Shown here in pieces: positions 20,771 through 31,560 of a DNA stretch of 64,000 nt. The position numbers and the translations under genes are program-made. Under the pieces are notes generated by a model. The model worked only from the letters and a program-made list of their open reading frames with translations, ran no database searches and had not been told where the DNA came from. The first letter of the stretch is position 1; the number at the start of each line of letters is the position of its first letter. The DNA comes from Periplaneta americana (Eukaryota > Arthropoda > Insecta > Blattodea > Blattidae), in the NCBI RefSeq assembly GCF_040183065.1, contig NC_091122.1:155933955-155997954 (forward strand), written 5' to 3'.

Positions 20771-22112
20771 AATTGAAAAGGTATGTCCGTCAAATTGCGT
20801 ATCAATTACAATTGATTGCTTTTATATTTCCATGTTATATACAATCTAGTTTTAAATATTTTAATATGTAATCAACATGTATCGTGGCAATAATGTTTCC
20901 ACACGAAGTATTCATATTCTTGTATTGTTACGTGTTCTGAAGATTTTTATTTATTTATTTTGCTAATAATTGTAACATAAAATATAATATATACAGAAAG
21001 ACTTTAGCTCGCCCCTAAAAGAGTATAACTCGTGCTCAGGCGGTTTCCTGAATTTAAATTAAGAAGTATATAATACAATTTGTTCTTATGTCTACTACAT
21101 AATAAGAATATATAAATCTAAATTTACAATTTTTCATTATTTATAAAATCCATTCATATCTTTTTAAATTTAATACTAGAACTATTAGAATTGACAAGAT
21201 TAGGATAATCTTGGGCCTAAATTACTACTATGATCAAATACTGTAGCAGTATTGCATTTTAGTTCAAACAATTATAGAATTCATACCTTTTGTTTCATAA
21301 CTATGAGAATACAATTCGAAATTATTTCGATTTTTATGTATGAATTTTATAATAATAATAAATTTAGCTTCCCTTATGAAAAGGTTGCCAGATTTGACAA
21401 AGCGTATTACATATAATTTGGAAACACACTTAAAAGGTAAAATGATATACATTTGAAACGGTTAGGGAATCGAATATGCAAAATGTCAGAAAAATTAACA
21501 CCGAAGAAGCGTTTGTGCTCATTCACAGTTATTGTCTTATTTTAAGAACATTAAAGTCTAAAAACAATTTTTCAGATGGAAAACCAATAGGTTTATGAAG
21601 ATATATTTTAATTATTTTCTTCTGTAATAAATAAAGTGGATTAAAATTTGATTTAAATAAGCTATCCCATCCTATAATTTCATACATAATTACCGATTGA
21701 AATAAAGTTAAGTAGATTGTGCGTAATAAACTTATTGACAAGTAATTCCTCAACCAAACAAAATAATATATTATTTTACATAATTTATTACAAAGGTAAT
21801 TAATGTGTTGGTTCCATTTTAAATAATTGTCGAAAATTATGTCTAAGTAAGTTACTTAACTTCAGAGGACTCCTTAATAATCGGACATTTACATTGTATA
21901 AGACATCAATCAGAATTATGTACTTTAATACTTAATATAGGTGTAGAAGGTTTGTTACATTTTTCAGATAATGAGAATGGAATAATTATGATTTTATTTT
22001 CGTTGATGGCAGTTTACGCCGAAAACCTTCAACACTGTAAATGTTGTAATATTTTTGCTAATTAAAGCATTGTGATTTTGATAAGCAATTTGACGGACAT
22101 CCCTATTCAATT
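20771..22112. mobile_element. TIR element, about 1.34 kb, with LINE-T inside
   Basis: Left AATTGAAAAGGTATGTCCGT and right complement AATTGAATAGGGATGTCCGT agree, continuing CAAATTGC then TATCA. The interior is occupied mainly by a minus-strand LINE relic (20945-21810), so the original DNA element was about 0.5 kb. No transposase is seen. Confidence 0.75.
20945..21810 (-). pseudogene. LINE-T (CR1/Jockey-like) RT relic
   Basis: Minus strand. A 74-codon frame at 21529-21753 contains IYLTLFQSVIMYEIIGWDSL followed by LLQKKIIKIYLHKP, the post-catalytic thumb pattern (SVxxYGxxxWG...LQKKxIK) of CR1/Jockey-type reverse transcriptases. A second frame at 21264-21452 includes NRNNFELYSHSYETK. The 3' end, at the left, has CGAGTTATACTCTTTTAGGG in its own sense and an AAATAAATAAATAAAAAT tail. 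The catalytic domain is missing and frames are broken. Confidence 0.78.
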
Positions 22113-22526
22113 ATTGTAAAAGAGCTTTATCGGACCCACACATCATGTTCATAAAATTTCCAAAACAATGTAGTTAATATCGAAACTGCGTATTTTGAAA
22201 CTACTTAAAACAAAGGACTTATATGTTCACAATTTAAGAAAATAATGTTTACAGAATCTGACAATTTTGTGACACGTTTGTACAAAATGAGTGAAGGAGT
22301 TTCAAAGCAAAGACATCAAGTGTTGGAGACAATACTACATTCATTCATGTGTCAGTACTATGCTGGACAATGTCTATTGTTTGCCAGGTACTTAATATAC
22401 ACCACGTATCTCCGCACCACCATTATCATACCCACACACTTGTTTTCATGTTGCAAGCTGTAATACAGACCCTTCGTTATGTGTTTTGCGACTCGGTGTG
22501 TGGATTCACTTCAGCTCTATAAAGTT
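22113..22526. other. Unassigned spacer
   Basis: No repeat recognised. The 72-codon plus frame at 22245-22463 has no domain. Confidence 0.4.
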
Positions 22527-22529
22527 TAA

Positions 22530-23328
22530 GGGCCCTATTCATAGACATCGCGCTAGCCCATGCTACGAGCGTTCTAAACTAGCCCCGGTTATAGCCAGGT
22601 CACTTTTACAGGATTCAGAGACGCCGATTAATCAGTGGCTACATTAGTCGGCGTATTAGCTTTGGAAACTGTTACACGATGCTCAAAGTGCTACTGCGCA
22701 TGTGCAGACTGGCAATTGTCATGCTCAGACGCAAGCGATTCCGGATCGTTTCTGTTTATTTGTGAGGTTATTGGCGATATTAAACTACAATAAACTATTT
22801 GTTTTTTCTTCTGTGGTAAAAAAGCAAGAAATATACATGGCAGCGTGCGGGAATTCGACTACACAAGAAGAAATGTCGAAAATGTAAGTAGAAATGTTAT
22901 AATATTAGACGTAATATTTTTAGGTTAGGCCTAGACGTAACTATTATGAAATATTGGACTTCAAAGAGTGAATTATTCTAATTCAGTATATATTTATTTA
23001 CTTTTAGTTGAACAAATAACTAAAAACAACTGGTGGAGGATGCCCTGCTCCCGAAATTGATGACGTAGGCCTACTAAACGATATGGAATGTTAACATATG
23101 AGGTATGTGTTTTTGGTTCTTAGGACATGTTTTTGTAAGTAAGATAGGCCTATTACTTCATGGTAAATGTTACCCTACCGGCGGGGGCTAAAATTTAGCC
23201 AGCCAAACCCCTCTTAGTACACGTATTATCGCTAACACTGGTTTATGAATACGAAAAACGTTAGTTCGCTGATCATCCACCGGAAGTAGCTATTTAACCC
23301 GCTCTAAGAATGTCTATAAATAGGGCCC
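22530..23328. mobile_element. PIF/Harbinger-like non-autonomous element
   Basis: The 799 bp element begins GGGCCCTATTCATAGACAT and ends with its inverted counterpart (ATGTCTATAAATAGGGCCC). TAA lies at 22527-22529 and 23329-23331. A TWA duplication and GGGCC-type termini are characteristic of PIF/Harbinger. There is no transposase. At 22837 an ATG opens MAACGNSTTQEEMSKM and runs into GTAAGT at 22884, resembling a first exon with its donor site left over from a longer parent element. Confidence 0.85.
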
Positions 23329-23546
23329 TAAATGTTTTGATTACATTTAAGCGCATGGAACTTAGAGCGTGATTTGCTTCGTAACTGATACATTTTTATA
23401 CTTCCTTTCTTCAATTTTGTGAGATTTAAAACAAATGTTGCAATTTCGCAGAAAAATCGAGCAGAAGCACTAACCTCCAAGTATAACGAAGACTGTCCGT
23501 GATTCCTAAAAGTATTAGAGGTTTCAACAGTCTCACTTACAGCTAT

Positions 23547-23795
23547 TTTTAATTGCTTATTTTACGACGGTTTATTAACTGCTATGTTAGGCCTATCTAG
23601 CGTCTGAATGATATGAAGGTGATGATTCCAGTGAAATGAGTCCGGGGCCCAGTTACCCAGAATCTGCTCTTAATGGGTTGAGGGAAAACCTTGGAAAAAA
23701 AAACCTCAACCAGGTAACTTGTCCCAACCAGGATTTGAACCCGGGACCGCTCGTTTCACGTCCAGGCATGTTAACCGTTAACCCAAAGCGATGGA
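23547..23795 (-). mobile_element. SINE-A, diverged, 13 bp TSD
   Basis: Full-length minus-strand copy with 3' module TTTTACGACGGTTTATTAAC, the body AACCTCAACCAGGTAACTTG and B-box complement AGGATTTGAACCCGGGA. CACTTACAGCTAT occurs at 23534-23546 and 23796-23808, a perfect 13 bp target duplication even though the SINE body is diverged. Confidence 0.9.
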
Positions 23796-24000
23796 CACTT
23801 ACAGCTATAATATAATATTTACACTAATGAATGTTAATATGATGTATCTAGTTTCCATAACCAGACAGATCCGAGCTGCTCTTGTTGCTTCGAAATTCCG
23901 GGTCAAATCCTGAGTTCATTTTTAAGTCGCGATTGTGGATCAGTGCTGTTACGATGGTCTTCCATGCAGACGGCCTAGGATTCAATTCAATACTCATACA

Positions 24001-24032
<32 letters not shown>

Positions 24033-24036
24033 CATA

Positions 24037-24119
24037 CAATGGCGTACGCAGAATTTTGTCACGAAGGGGTCATTATTAAAATTGCTTACAATTTACATTA
24101 TCGGTATTTTAAATGTTAT

Positions 24120-24153
<34 letters not shown>

Positions 24154-24735
24154 ACGGTACATTTATTAATATTATACTATGTTCTAATAGAACATATTCA
24201 AGAATATCGTCCACACCTAACGGAGTAACGGCTAGCGCGGCTGGCCGCGAAACCAGGTGGCCCGGGTTCGATTCCCGGTCGGGACAAGTTACCTGGTTGA
24301 GATTTTTCCGGGGTTTTTCCTCAACCCAATATGAGCAAATGCTGGGTAATTTTCGGTGTTGGACCCCGGACTCATTTCATCGGCATTATCACCTTCATCT
24401 CATTCAGACGCTAAATAACATAAGATGTTGATAAAGGTCGTAAATTAACCTACTAAAATAAAAATAAAATAAAAAATAAATTATTTCAAAGGCATGTTTG
24501 GTCCGATAAGTATAAATGGCATATGTTTGAACTGCCTATCATATCAATTTTTAAAACATTTTAACGATTGTCTTAAACCAGAAAACTTTAAGTGTTCATC
24601 CTGTGTTACCGTTTCGATGTGACCTGAGGATGCCATATTCATGGCGAAAAGTTTGTCAGCTTTTATGTACCATTTCATGTAATACCCTAATGGTTTAATG
24701 CATGATTACTGATAAGTATTTTGACGGTAATAAAC

Positions 24736-24775
<40 letters not shown>

Positions 24776-24920
24776 TTGATAAAACAATAAATGATAGGTA
24801 AGAACTTTACATAAGAGGAATATCAAAGGAAATAATCAATTATATTGAAATATATGTAAATGTTATTAAAGTTCAAGGGAAGAATTCACACCCGGTAACC
24901 TCCCTTTGCGTACGCCCCTG
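24037..24920. mobile_element. hAT-like non-autonomous element in (TACA)n
   Basis: Termini CAATGGCGTACGCAG and, inward from the right, CAGGGGCGTACGCAA. TATACATA lies at 24029-24036 and 24921-24928, an 8 bp duplication as made by hAT transposases, although the flank is a TACA/TATACA microsatellite, which weakens it. The interior carries (ATT)n at 24121-24151, a SINE-A and (TA)n at about 24740-24771. No transposase. Confidence 0.72.
24211..24453 (+). mobile_element. SINE-A, full length
   Basis: The head GGAGTAACGGCTAGCGCGGC, B-box GGGTTCGATTCCCGG, body TTACCTGGTTGAG and 3' module CAGACGCTAAATAAC are well preserved. An A-rich AAAATAAAAATAAAATAAAA tail follows. It is nested within the hAT-like element at 24037-24920. 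Confidence 0.93.
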
Positions 24921-24928
24921 TATACATA

Positions 24929-25174
24929 CATGCACACAGTGATTCAAAACGTAGAATCAGCAGGCGAGGAGGTGATCTGATAAGGATGTTATTTGGGACA
25001 TAAAAATACAGGAGTTTATTTGCTACCGTTTCACAGATACAACGATTCGAACATTTCATTTGAAATTCATTACAGTTTACGTAGTTGAAGATTGTCAGCT
25101 GAAGTCGACACGCTCCAAGTTTGGTCCTCATCTAAACAGAGTTACGACAAAGCTAATGGCTGATAAATAATTGG
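24929..25174. other. Unassigned spacer
   Basis: No gene or repeat recognised; the minus-strand 81-codon frame at 24886-25131 has no domain. Confidence 0.35.
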
Positions 25175-25535
25175 TTGCTGATCCTTTTGCCTTCTGATTG
25201 TTTTGCGCATGTGGTGTCAACAGAATGGCGCACCTGTGCATGTGGTCGTTGGATGAACACTACGTAGATGGATTGGTAGAGGAGGTCCTGTACTTGGCCG
25301 GCAAGGTGTCCTGATTTGACGCCGCTGTATTTTTTATAGAGCTGTATGAAAGAAAATGTGTATGATTCAGACGTTACCAACAGAGACGTTCTTCTGCAAC
25401 GAATTGATACAGCTTCAGCAGATATAAGAAAACAGAATGGACTCTAAGTTTTCCAAATCGCTACTAGACAACACGCCCTAGTATATCTGAGTGCAAGACG
25501 AGACCATTTTCAGCATTTGCTCCAATAATAATGGT
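25175..25535 (+). pseudogene. DDE transposase relic, Tc1/mariner-like
   Basis: Translation in shifting frames gives QQNGAPVHVVV then RRWIGRGGPV, and WPARCPDLTPLYFL then MKENVYDSDVTNRDVLLQRI. This is the QQDGAPxH...WPxRSPDLTPLDFFLWG signature of IS630/Tc1/mariner-type integrase cores, where the D of QQDGAP and of SPDL are conserved positions. Here QQD has become QQN. A one-base shift precedes WPAR and stops occur after VVVG and YFL, so the gene is dead. The N-terminal DNA-binding domain is absent. Confidence 0.75.
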
Positions 25536-25675
25536 TACTGAATGTCAAATGTTAAAAAAAGGGTTAATGTTACAAATACTTGTTATAAATTCAAATGAAA
25601 AATTTGAACTCCTCTCTCTGTGAAACGATAGCAAATGTATTATTATGACAATGTACTTTTGTGCTCTAAATGAGT

Positions 25676-26450
25676 CACTCGCTGAGAAGAAACTTCCTAC
25701 TGAAGGATGCACTGGAAAGAATGGTGAAAAGGGAGAAGAGTTCGGGGCAGAAAAAGATATCAGATGATAGACGACTTCAGATATGATTCGTTCAGAGTAA
25801 AAGTGGTGTAAGTCAAAATTGAGTAATGAGGTTTGAAATAAAAATTATGTAAAATACAGCGCAAAGTAGCAATTAAAGTCTGTGTGATGAATCTTGTCTC
25901 ACTGTGAAAAGAGAGAGAAAGGAGACACGTCTTACCTCGTCTGTGTTGTTATTGCGATGGGGGGAGTGAAGCGATGCCAGTGGCGGAAGGGACTAGTTGA
26001 TACATTCTGTAGCGCAAAATAAAGTAACAAAATATCTCTCTTCGTACTGTATAGCTTGTCTTTCAAGAAAGTGAGTTCCGGTAGCCTGTACAATAACAAG
26101 ATTTTGAAAGGAATCCTGAAAATTTACAACCCTCCTATAATCTCCACCCTCATTTGAAGGGACTTGGTTTTATTGCTACTGAGACAAGATAAACCTTACC
26201 AGGTGTAATATGTCCTTCTTGCTATCCACTGGCTACTAATAGTTTAAATAAACTGACTATTAATTGCTACTTTACGCTGTATTTTACAGAATGTTTACTT
26301 TAACCCTCATTACCCATTTTTGACTTACACCACTTCTGCTCTGAACGGCTCGTATATGGATCATATGTGGAGACAAAGGGGAAGGCAGAAAATAGGAAAG
26401 ATTGGAGAAAGATGGGTTTGCAGTGAAAGACCTGAAATTGGGCAGAACAC
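25676..26450 (+). mobile_element. LINE-X 3' end split by a TIR element
   Basis: LINE-X is present at 25676-25785 (GAGAAGAAACTTCCTACTGA to GATGATAGACGACTTCAG) and resumes at 26354-26450 (ATATGGATCATATG to AAATTGGGCAGAACAC). Intact copies (51379-52037) run continuously across this point, proving that the 568 bp between them is an insertion. Confidence 0.87.
25786..26353. mobile_element. TIR element F2 inside LINE-X
   Basis: Terminal inverted repeats of about 95 bp: CGTTCAGAGTAAAAGTGGTG at the left against CGTTCAGAGCAGAAGTGGTG inward from the right, continuing TAAGTCAAAA to CAATTAA. ATATG occurs on both sides (25781-25785, 26354-26358) as a candidate target duplication. No transposase. Confidence 0.88.
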
Positions 26451-26474
26451 TATGAATGAATGAAAGAATAAATA

Positions 26475-26530
26475 ACATCCTTCACCAGCTCCTCGCCGGT
26501 TCACCTTCCTTTTGAATCACCCTGTATATA
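26475..26530 (-). mobile_element. Solo end of a mariner-like TIR element
   Basis: The reverse complement reads TATATACAGGGTGATTCAAA, the same terminal motif as at 34934 and, complemented, at 63336. It is probably a truncated end of a TACAGGGTGATTC-type element with TA target preference. Confidence 0.5.
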
Positions 26531-27366
26531 CACATATATAGACACACACACCAACATACATAATTTATTGGCTGTATGTAGCTATCTGGAAAGTGGTTTG
26601 AAACGATACCTGATTCTTCCCACCCCATCCTAATAATAAACGAATAAGGTTGCTCTCCTGTGATGTAAGACGACAAGCCAGATTTCGAACTAAAGACAAT
26701 AGACACCACACAAACTCAGACAACAGACACTCTCCCGTGCCCTAGAAGGGATTCGGAAGCGAAGAGGTTACTTCCATGTATGGATGAAACAGAGTCGCAG
26801 TCAATGGGTACACCACGGCAAGCATATAAGTGAAAGACAGGTGAAAAACTTGCATCTAGCTCCGCTTATGCACTCAGAAAAAAATATACAAAAGATAGCA
26901 TTAAGACAATATAGAATCAAACCGGCAAAAAGCTGTCCATGTATCATATACATTACGAATATTAATATGAGGTGTAGTGATAAAAAAAATCAGTAATTTT
27001 TACTTTTGAAGGATATACAACGCAATTTTTGTAGTTTCAATTATTTATTTATAAAATAAATGTCATTATTTGTATAGGTTATGTAAAGAATGAGCGAAGG
27101 AAGAATATCCAAGAATGGGTTCAACATAGGAGAAATGAACACCGGTGAAAGTGTTGTGGAGAACTAGAAAAGAAATGGTTGGATATATTATATTATAGGA
27201 AGATTTCAGAGCCACGAGTATCTGAAGACTGGCCAAAGTGAGCGCAAAAATAACAAAAATAACAGTACAAATTGCGAGTAAGGCCAAGATCCATTCAAAG
27301 CGCAAAGCCAAGATCGAAGTAATTATCTTATTTTTGTTTAATTTTATGTTGAAGTTTTATTTTAAT
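26531..27366. other. Unassigned sequence
   Basis: No gene recognised. The segment at about 26826-26876 (AGACAGGTGAAAAACTTGCA) resembles 29126-29176, so an unclassified short repeat may be shared by both. The 81-codon minus frame at 27066-27311 is hydrophobic but without family features. Confidence 0.4.
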
Positions 27367-28538
27367 ATAAGCAGATTGTCTGTTGTACTCTATTAGACAT
27401 AAAATAATCCATATTTACTCAAAATACTTTACAAGGTCCATGTGTAAATTATGTGATAAACATCCAGCAAAATAATTAAATAAAATATTAATAACTAGCC
27501 GTACCCGTGCGCTCCGCTGCACCTGTTAGAAAAAAATATAAAATAATTACATAATTAAAATAGGACGTTTGATCCAGGGAACATTCGTGTTTGATAGAAG
27601 GATAAATCGTTTAATATATTACTTAATTTAAATTGTATTTAAATGATTAAAATGCGGTCATTTTGGTCCAGAGAGCAATAATTTGGTGCAATGGCAATTC
27701 CTTTAACATGTTTCTTAATTGTTATTACATGCAACCGTAGTTTAATGAAGACTGACATATCATTTAGTTTTAATTACTTGCTATATGTTTCAGAAGTTAC
27801 TGTAATAACATGTCCATCTAGAGAAACTACACTTTCTAATGGTGAAATAATTAGCTTCCGATATTACTTCACACAAATACAGAAACATTCTCTTAGGCTA
27901 TGTTCAATAGCTTTCGATTGTTGTTGTCCAAGGCCCCTTATAGACGAAGTCATTTGTTTTCATTTCAGTATAGCGCCTTAGATGGCGTTGTTATTGTAAT
28001 TTTAAAACTCATTTAACTCATTAAATATCAGTCCTATCAAAATTTTGTATAGAATAAAACTTATCGGAAATTATTTTTAAAGAAACTTTTGTTATGTAAT
28101 ATTTTTCATGAAAATCAATAATAAATGATATATTTCGATTTAAATAAAGTATTTTCAATGCCATATAGCCTAAAATCTAAGTTACAACGAACTTAATTTA
28201 TATTCCAATTTTCATATAAATTGGTTCAGCCATTATCGCGTGAAAAGGTAACAAACATTCAGACAGACAGACAGACAGATATAGAAACAAAAATTTCAAA
28301 AAAGCGATTTTCGGTTTCAGGATGATTAATTATACATGTTAACACCAATTATTTTTGGAAAATCGAAAATTATCAGAAAAATTTTGGCTACAGATTTATT
28401 ATTAGTATAGATAAGCAGATTGTCTGTTGTACTCTATTAGACATAAAATAATCCATATTTGCTCAAAATACTTTACAAGGTCCATGTGTAAAGTATGTGA
28501 TAAACATCCAGCAAAATAATTAAATAAAATATTAATAA
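27367..28538. repeat. 128 bp direct repeats flanking a 916 bp insert
   Basis: 27367-27494 and 28411-28538 are the same 128 bp (ATAAGCAGATTGTCTGTTGT to AAAATATTAATAA) with only two mismatches and no gaps. The insert between them begins CTAGCCGTACCCGTGCGCTC and ends TTTATTATTAGTATAG. Such a long, well-preserved duplication may be an exceptional target duplication or a segmental event. Confidence 0.9.
27495..28410. mobile_element. CTAGCCGTACCCG-type interspersed element
   Basis: The block has a distinctive start (CTAGCCGTACCCGTGCGCTC), a (CAGA)n run near 28260-28279 and an end ATTATTAGTATAG. I recall similar start/end signatures from widespread insect repeats but cannot name the family. Internal frames, including 27691-27981, show no transposase or reverse transcriptase. 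Confidence 0.65.
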
Positions 28539-29554
28539 TTTACACTGCAAACGGTAAATTACCTAACTTGTTTCTAGAATCTTTGTTAATATGCACAGCT
28601 TAAAAGCCGGAACACAAAAACCAGAAGACAGGCCTACATTGATGAAGGTAAACACATTTGCTGTTACATCACAACGCAAAAGGATAAAAAAACAAACTTG
28701 ATTATGCAGCTGTTACAATTAAGAGATGTTTCAATGACACGATTATTATGTCACTGTTAAGCTAGAAAACAAATGAAATCAGATCTGAAAGCCAAACAAA
28801 TACAGCTGACGCATGTGCGTACTCCGATATGACGCGGTCTCCTAGCAACATTGTCATCAACAAAACATACAACATGGCTGCCGAACAGCGCCATCATGCC
28901 ACTCCTACACAACACCACGTCACAAACAACAATAAAGCACAACTATACCTTAGTAATCTGGTACAAAGCATGCTTCCGATGTCTGTGTTTCTCCTTCATG
29001 GTGACGAAATGCAATGATTTCACACTAACACCACCATTTTACAACAAAATAAAACAAAACAAATGCGCGCGGCGTCTCACCACAGCAATAGACATGTATT
29101 CCACAGGTAAAATGACGAGTTCGCAGGTAAGTAGGAGGCAGGTGGAAAACTTGCACCTAGCGCTGCGTGGCGGCCAAAACTGAAAACTATTGTTACTATG
29201 ACTTCTTACCACAGCTAGTGTTCTTACTACGGCCAATCACAACTGTTATTATGCAACAGGGGGGAGGTTGGAGTGTTGTGTTGTGGAAACCAAGCGTGAG
29301 GTGAAGAGAGAGGGGGGGATTTATTTGCGGGGGATGACAACAATAGCAGGATGGACTCACGGTGCTGTTTTTATGCTTCCATGGGAAGATGAAGACAGAT
29401 AACTAAAGATCTGAAACGTGCTTGTCCTAAGTTCGAGGCCGGGCATCTGAGCATTCACACCAAGGTGTCCGGTTTCTGATTCTAAAGACAAAATTGGAGA
29501 TTTATTCCTATCATATCCCATTTTCATAATGATAGCTTATTCTGTTCATTTATT
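28539..29554. other. Unassigned, lower repeat density
   Basis: No recognised mobile element. The plus-strand frames at 28829-29017 and 28851-29183 include ATGGCTGCCGAACAGCGCCA but have no domain and no clear intron boundaries. A purine-rich AGAGAGAGGGGGGGA run lies near 29306. Confidence 0.35.
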
Positions 29555-29690
29555 TAATCTGGTGGAAGTAAGGCCATCATGCTTTCCCTACCACACCACC
29601 AGAAAATGCAGAGAGAAGAAGTAAATAAGAAAAAGAAACAAAGTACACATACAAAAAGAGAATGGGAAAAATAAAACTACAGAGATAAAA
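29555..29690 (-). mobile_element. LINE 3' UTR fragment, Y-like
   Basis: TCTGGTGGAAGTAAGGCCAT and CTACCACACCACCAG resemble, complemented, the LINE-Y 3' hairpin (GAGAAGGCC...GGCCTTAACTCTGCCAGC) at 50500-50545. Likely a related LINE tail; the exact family is uncertain. Confidence 0.5.
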
Positions 29691-29716
29691 TCAGAAATAG
29701 AAAATGTACTGCTATA

Positions 29717-30303
29717 TTAATATTGAACGGGTTACATCAGCTGCTTGTTTATGCGGATGACGAGAATATGTTTGGAGAAAATCCACAAATGATTAGGGAA
29801 AACATAGCAATTTTACTTGAAGCAAATAAGGAGATAAGTTTGGAAGCAAATTTCGAAAAGACAAAGTATATGATTGTGTATCGTGGCCAGAACATAGTAC
29901 GAATGGAAATATAAACATTGTAAATTTATCCTTTGAAAAGGTGAAAAAATTAAAGTATCTTGGAGCAACAGTAACAAATAGACTAAACTATAAATGATAC
30001 TCGAGAGGAAATTAAAAACAGAATAAATATGGGAAATGCCTGTTATTATTCGGGTGAGAATATTTTATCATATAGTCTGCTCTAAAAAAATTGAAAATTA
30101 AATTTTATATAAAAAAGTTACGTACATTACCAGTTAATCTGTATGGCTGTGAAACTTGGCCTCTCACTTTGAGACAAAAACACAGGTTAAAGGTGTTCGA
30201 GAATAATGTGCTTAGGAAAATATTTGGGGCTAAGAGGGATGAAGTTACAGGAGAATGCAGAAAAACGTAGAACTGCACGCATTGTATTCTTCACCTAACA
30301 TAA
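29717..30303 (+). pseudogene. LINE-Z with YADD catalytic box, decayed
   Basis: The most 5' extended LINE-Z. A frame at 29723-29914 contains LLVYADDENMFGENPQMIRE, the reverse transcriptase catalytic YADD motif (metal-binding aspartates), followed by EANFEKTKYMI. Later frames give KLKYLGATVT, LYGCETWPLTL and FENNVLRKIFGAKRDEVTGE. Several frameshifts and stops occur. It ends abruptly at 30303 without the TAAG tail, so it is truncated at both ends. Confidence 0.88.
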
Positions 30304-31164
30304 TTATGATGGGCAACTACAACTAAAAAAAAGTGCTCTCTCTTTCACCCTCCCTTGTTCATGATTCATAGGAATAAAATGACAAATCAATGGTGATCCA
30401 TTATTCCTGGTTGAATAAGAATTACCAAAAATTTACTTAATACATTACTATTTCTAGATAAAATTCTCTACGTGCATTACAACGCATTACACATAATTTA
30501 CACAAAATTTAAAAATGTAATTTAATTAGCAAATTTGAACTGAAAAGACGAAAATTATGTCCTTCACGGGCAAAAATTCCATATGATGTAAAATTTACAT
30601 TGACTATTGCACTTTTACTACGTCATACTACTTTTGCCAATAAAACGGTACGAAAGGACGTCTTTCAACCAATCATGGCTGCTTATCGCACAATTTTATC
30701 ACTTCCCTAGCATTTGTTTAATTTTATCGCTTCCCTAGCATGTTTGTTTTCATCACTTCCCTAGCATTTGTTTCTTTGTTTGCCAACATTTTAAGCTGCA
30801 AATTCTTTACGGTATTATGAAACATGCTTTGCGATCGTCATTTGTTTCCCGCATAGATAGTTGACTGAAAATGGCGGCTTCGTTTAAACGTTTTGGTGAA
30901 ATACTCGTAGAATTTTAGTAAGTCAATTAATATCTATTTCATTGTATTAGAGTACTTTATTTCTTCTAATCTTTATATATTTTCTTCTAATCGTGTAATA
31001 TTCAATTAAATCCCACTCGAGTTTTGATTTTCTCTAGATAAATCAAAACCTCTAGTGAGATTACTGTTGATAAAAGAATTGAACAAGTAACAATTTCGAA
31101 TTTCTTTAGTACAACACTTAATAAGGACGTAAATTTTATTAAAAAATACATTTCAATAGAGCTA
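30304..31164. other. Unassigned, with tandem repeat 30691-30775
   Basis: Three imperfect copies of a unit containing ATCACTTCCCTAGCATTTGT lie at about 30691-30775. An inverted repeat at 31013-31059 (CACTCGAGTTTTGATTT with AAATCAAAACCTCTAGTG) could form a hairpin. No gene is seen. Confidence 0.6.
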
Positions 31165-31560
31165 TGAATGTAATAAACAACGTCTTCAAATCAAACTTAG
31201 TTTAAAAAATATAAGGTTAAGAATAAGACATTAACCAGACCATCTTTCATGCGGCAGTGAAGCATGGACCATTTGTAAAGGAGACGAAATTAGGATTACG
31301 AGAGCGGAAATTAGATTTATGCGCCTTGCTGCAGGCTGCACTAGTTTAGATCCCAATTGTAATACTGTACAGACATATTAGAAGAGCTACAAGTGCAGTC
31401 TATTTTGGGACAGATTCAGAATTATCGTAATAACTTCCAGGTTTCCTCTGCAATTACTACGTTACCAACCAAGAGAGAAAAGAAATTTGGGTAGACCTTT
31501 GAAGCGCTGGATTGAGACTGTACCAGGCCACTGGCCTAACATCTGAAGGCGGATTATGAT
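31165..31560 (+). pseudogene. LINE-V RT C-terminal relic
   Basis: Across frames: NNVFKSNLV, then the degraded equivalent of LxYGSEAWTI, KGDEIRITRAEIRFMRLAAG, ILGQIQNYRNNFQV, and PTKREKKFGRPLKRWIETVP. This is the C-terminal region of an RTE-like non-LTR reverse transcriptase, a family separate from LINE-X and LINE-Z. The stops and lost catalytic core make it a fossil. Confidence 0.78.

Noticed and set aside
27367..28538. LTR retrotransposon with 128 bp LTRs
   Set aside because: The repeats lack TG...CA ends, there is no primer-binding site or polypurine tract, and no gag/pol is present.
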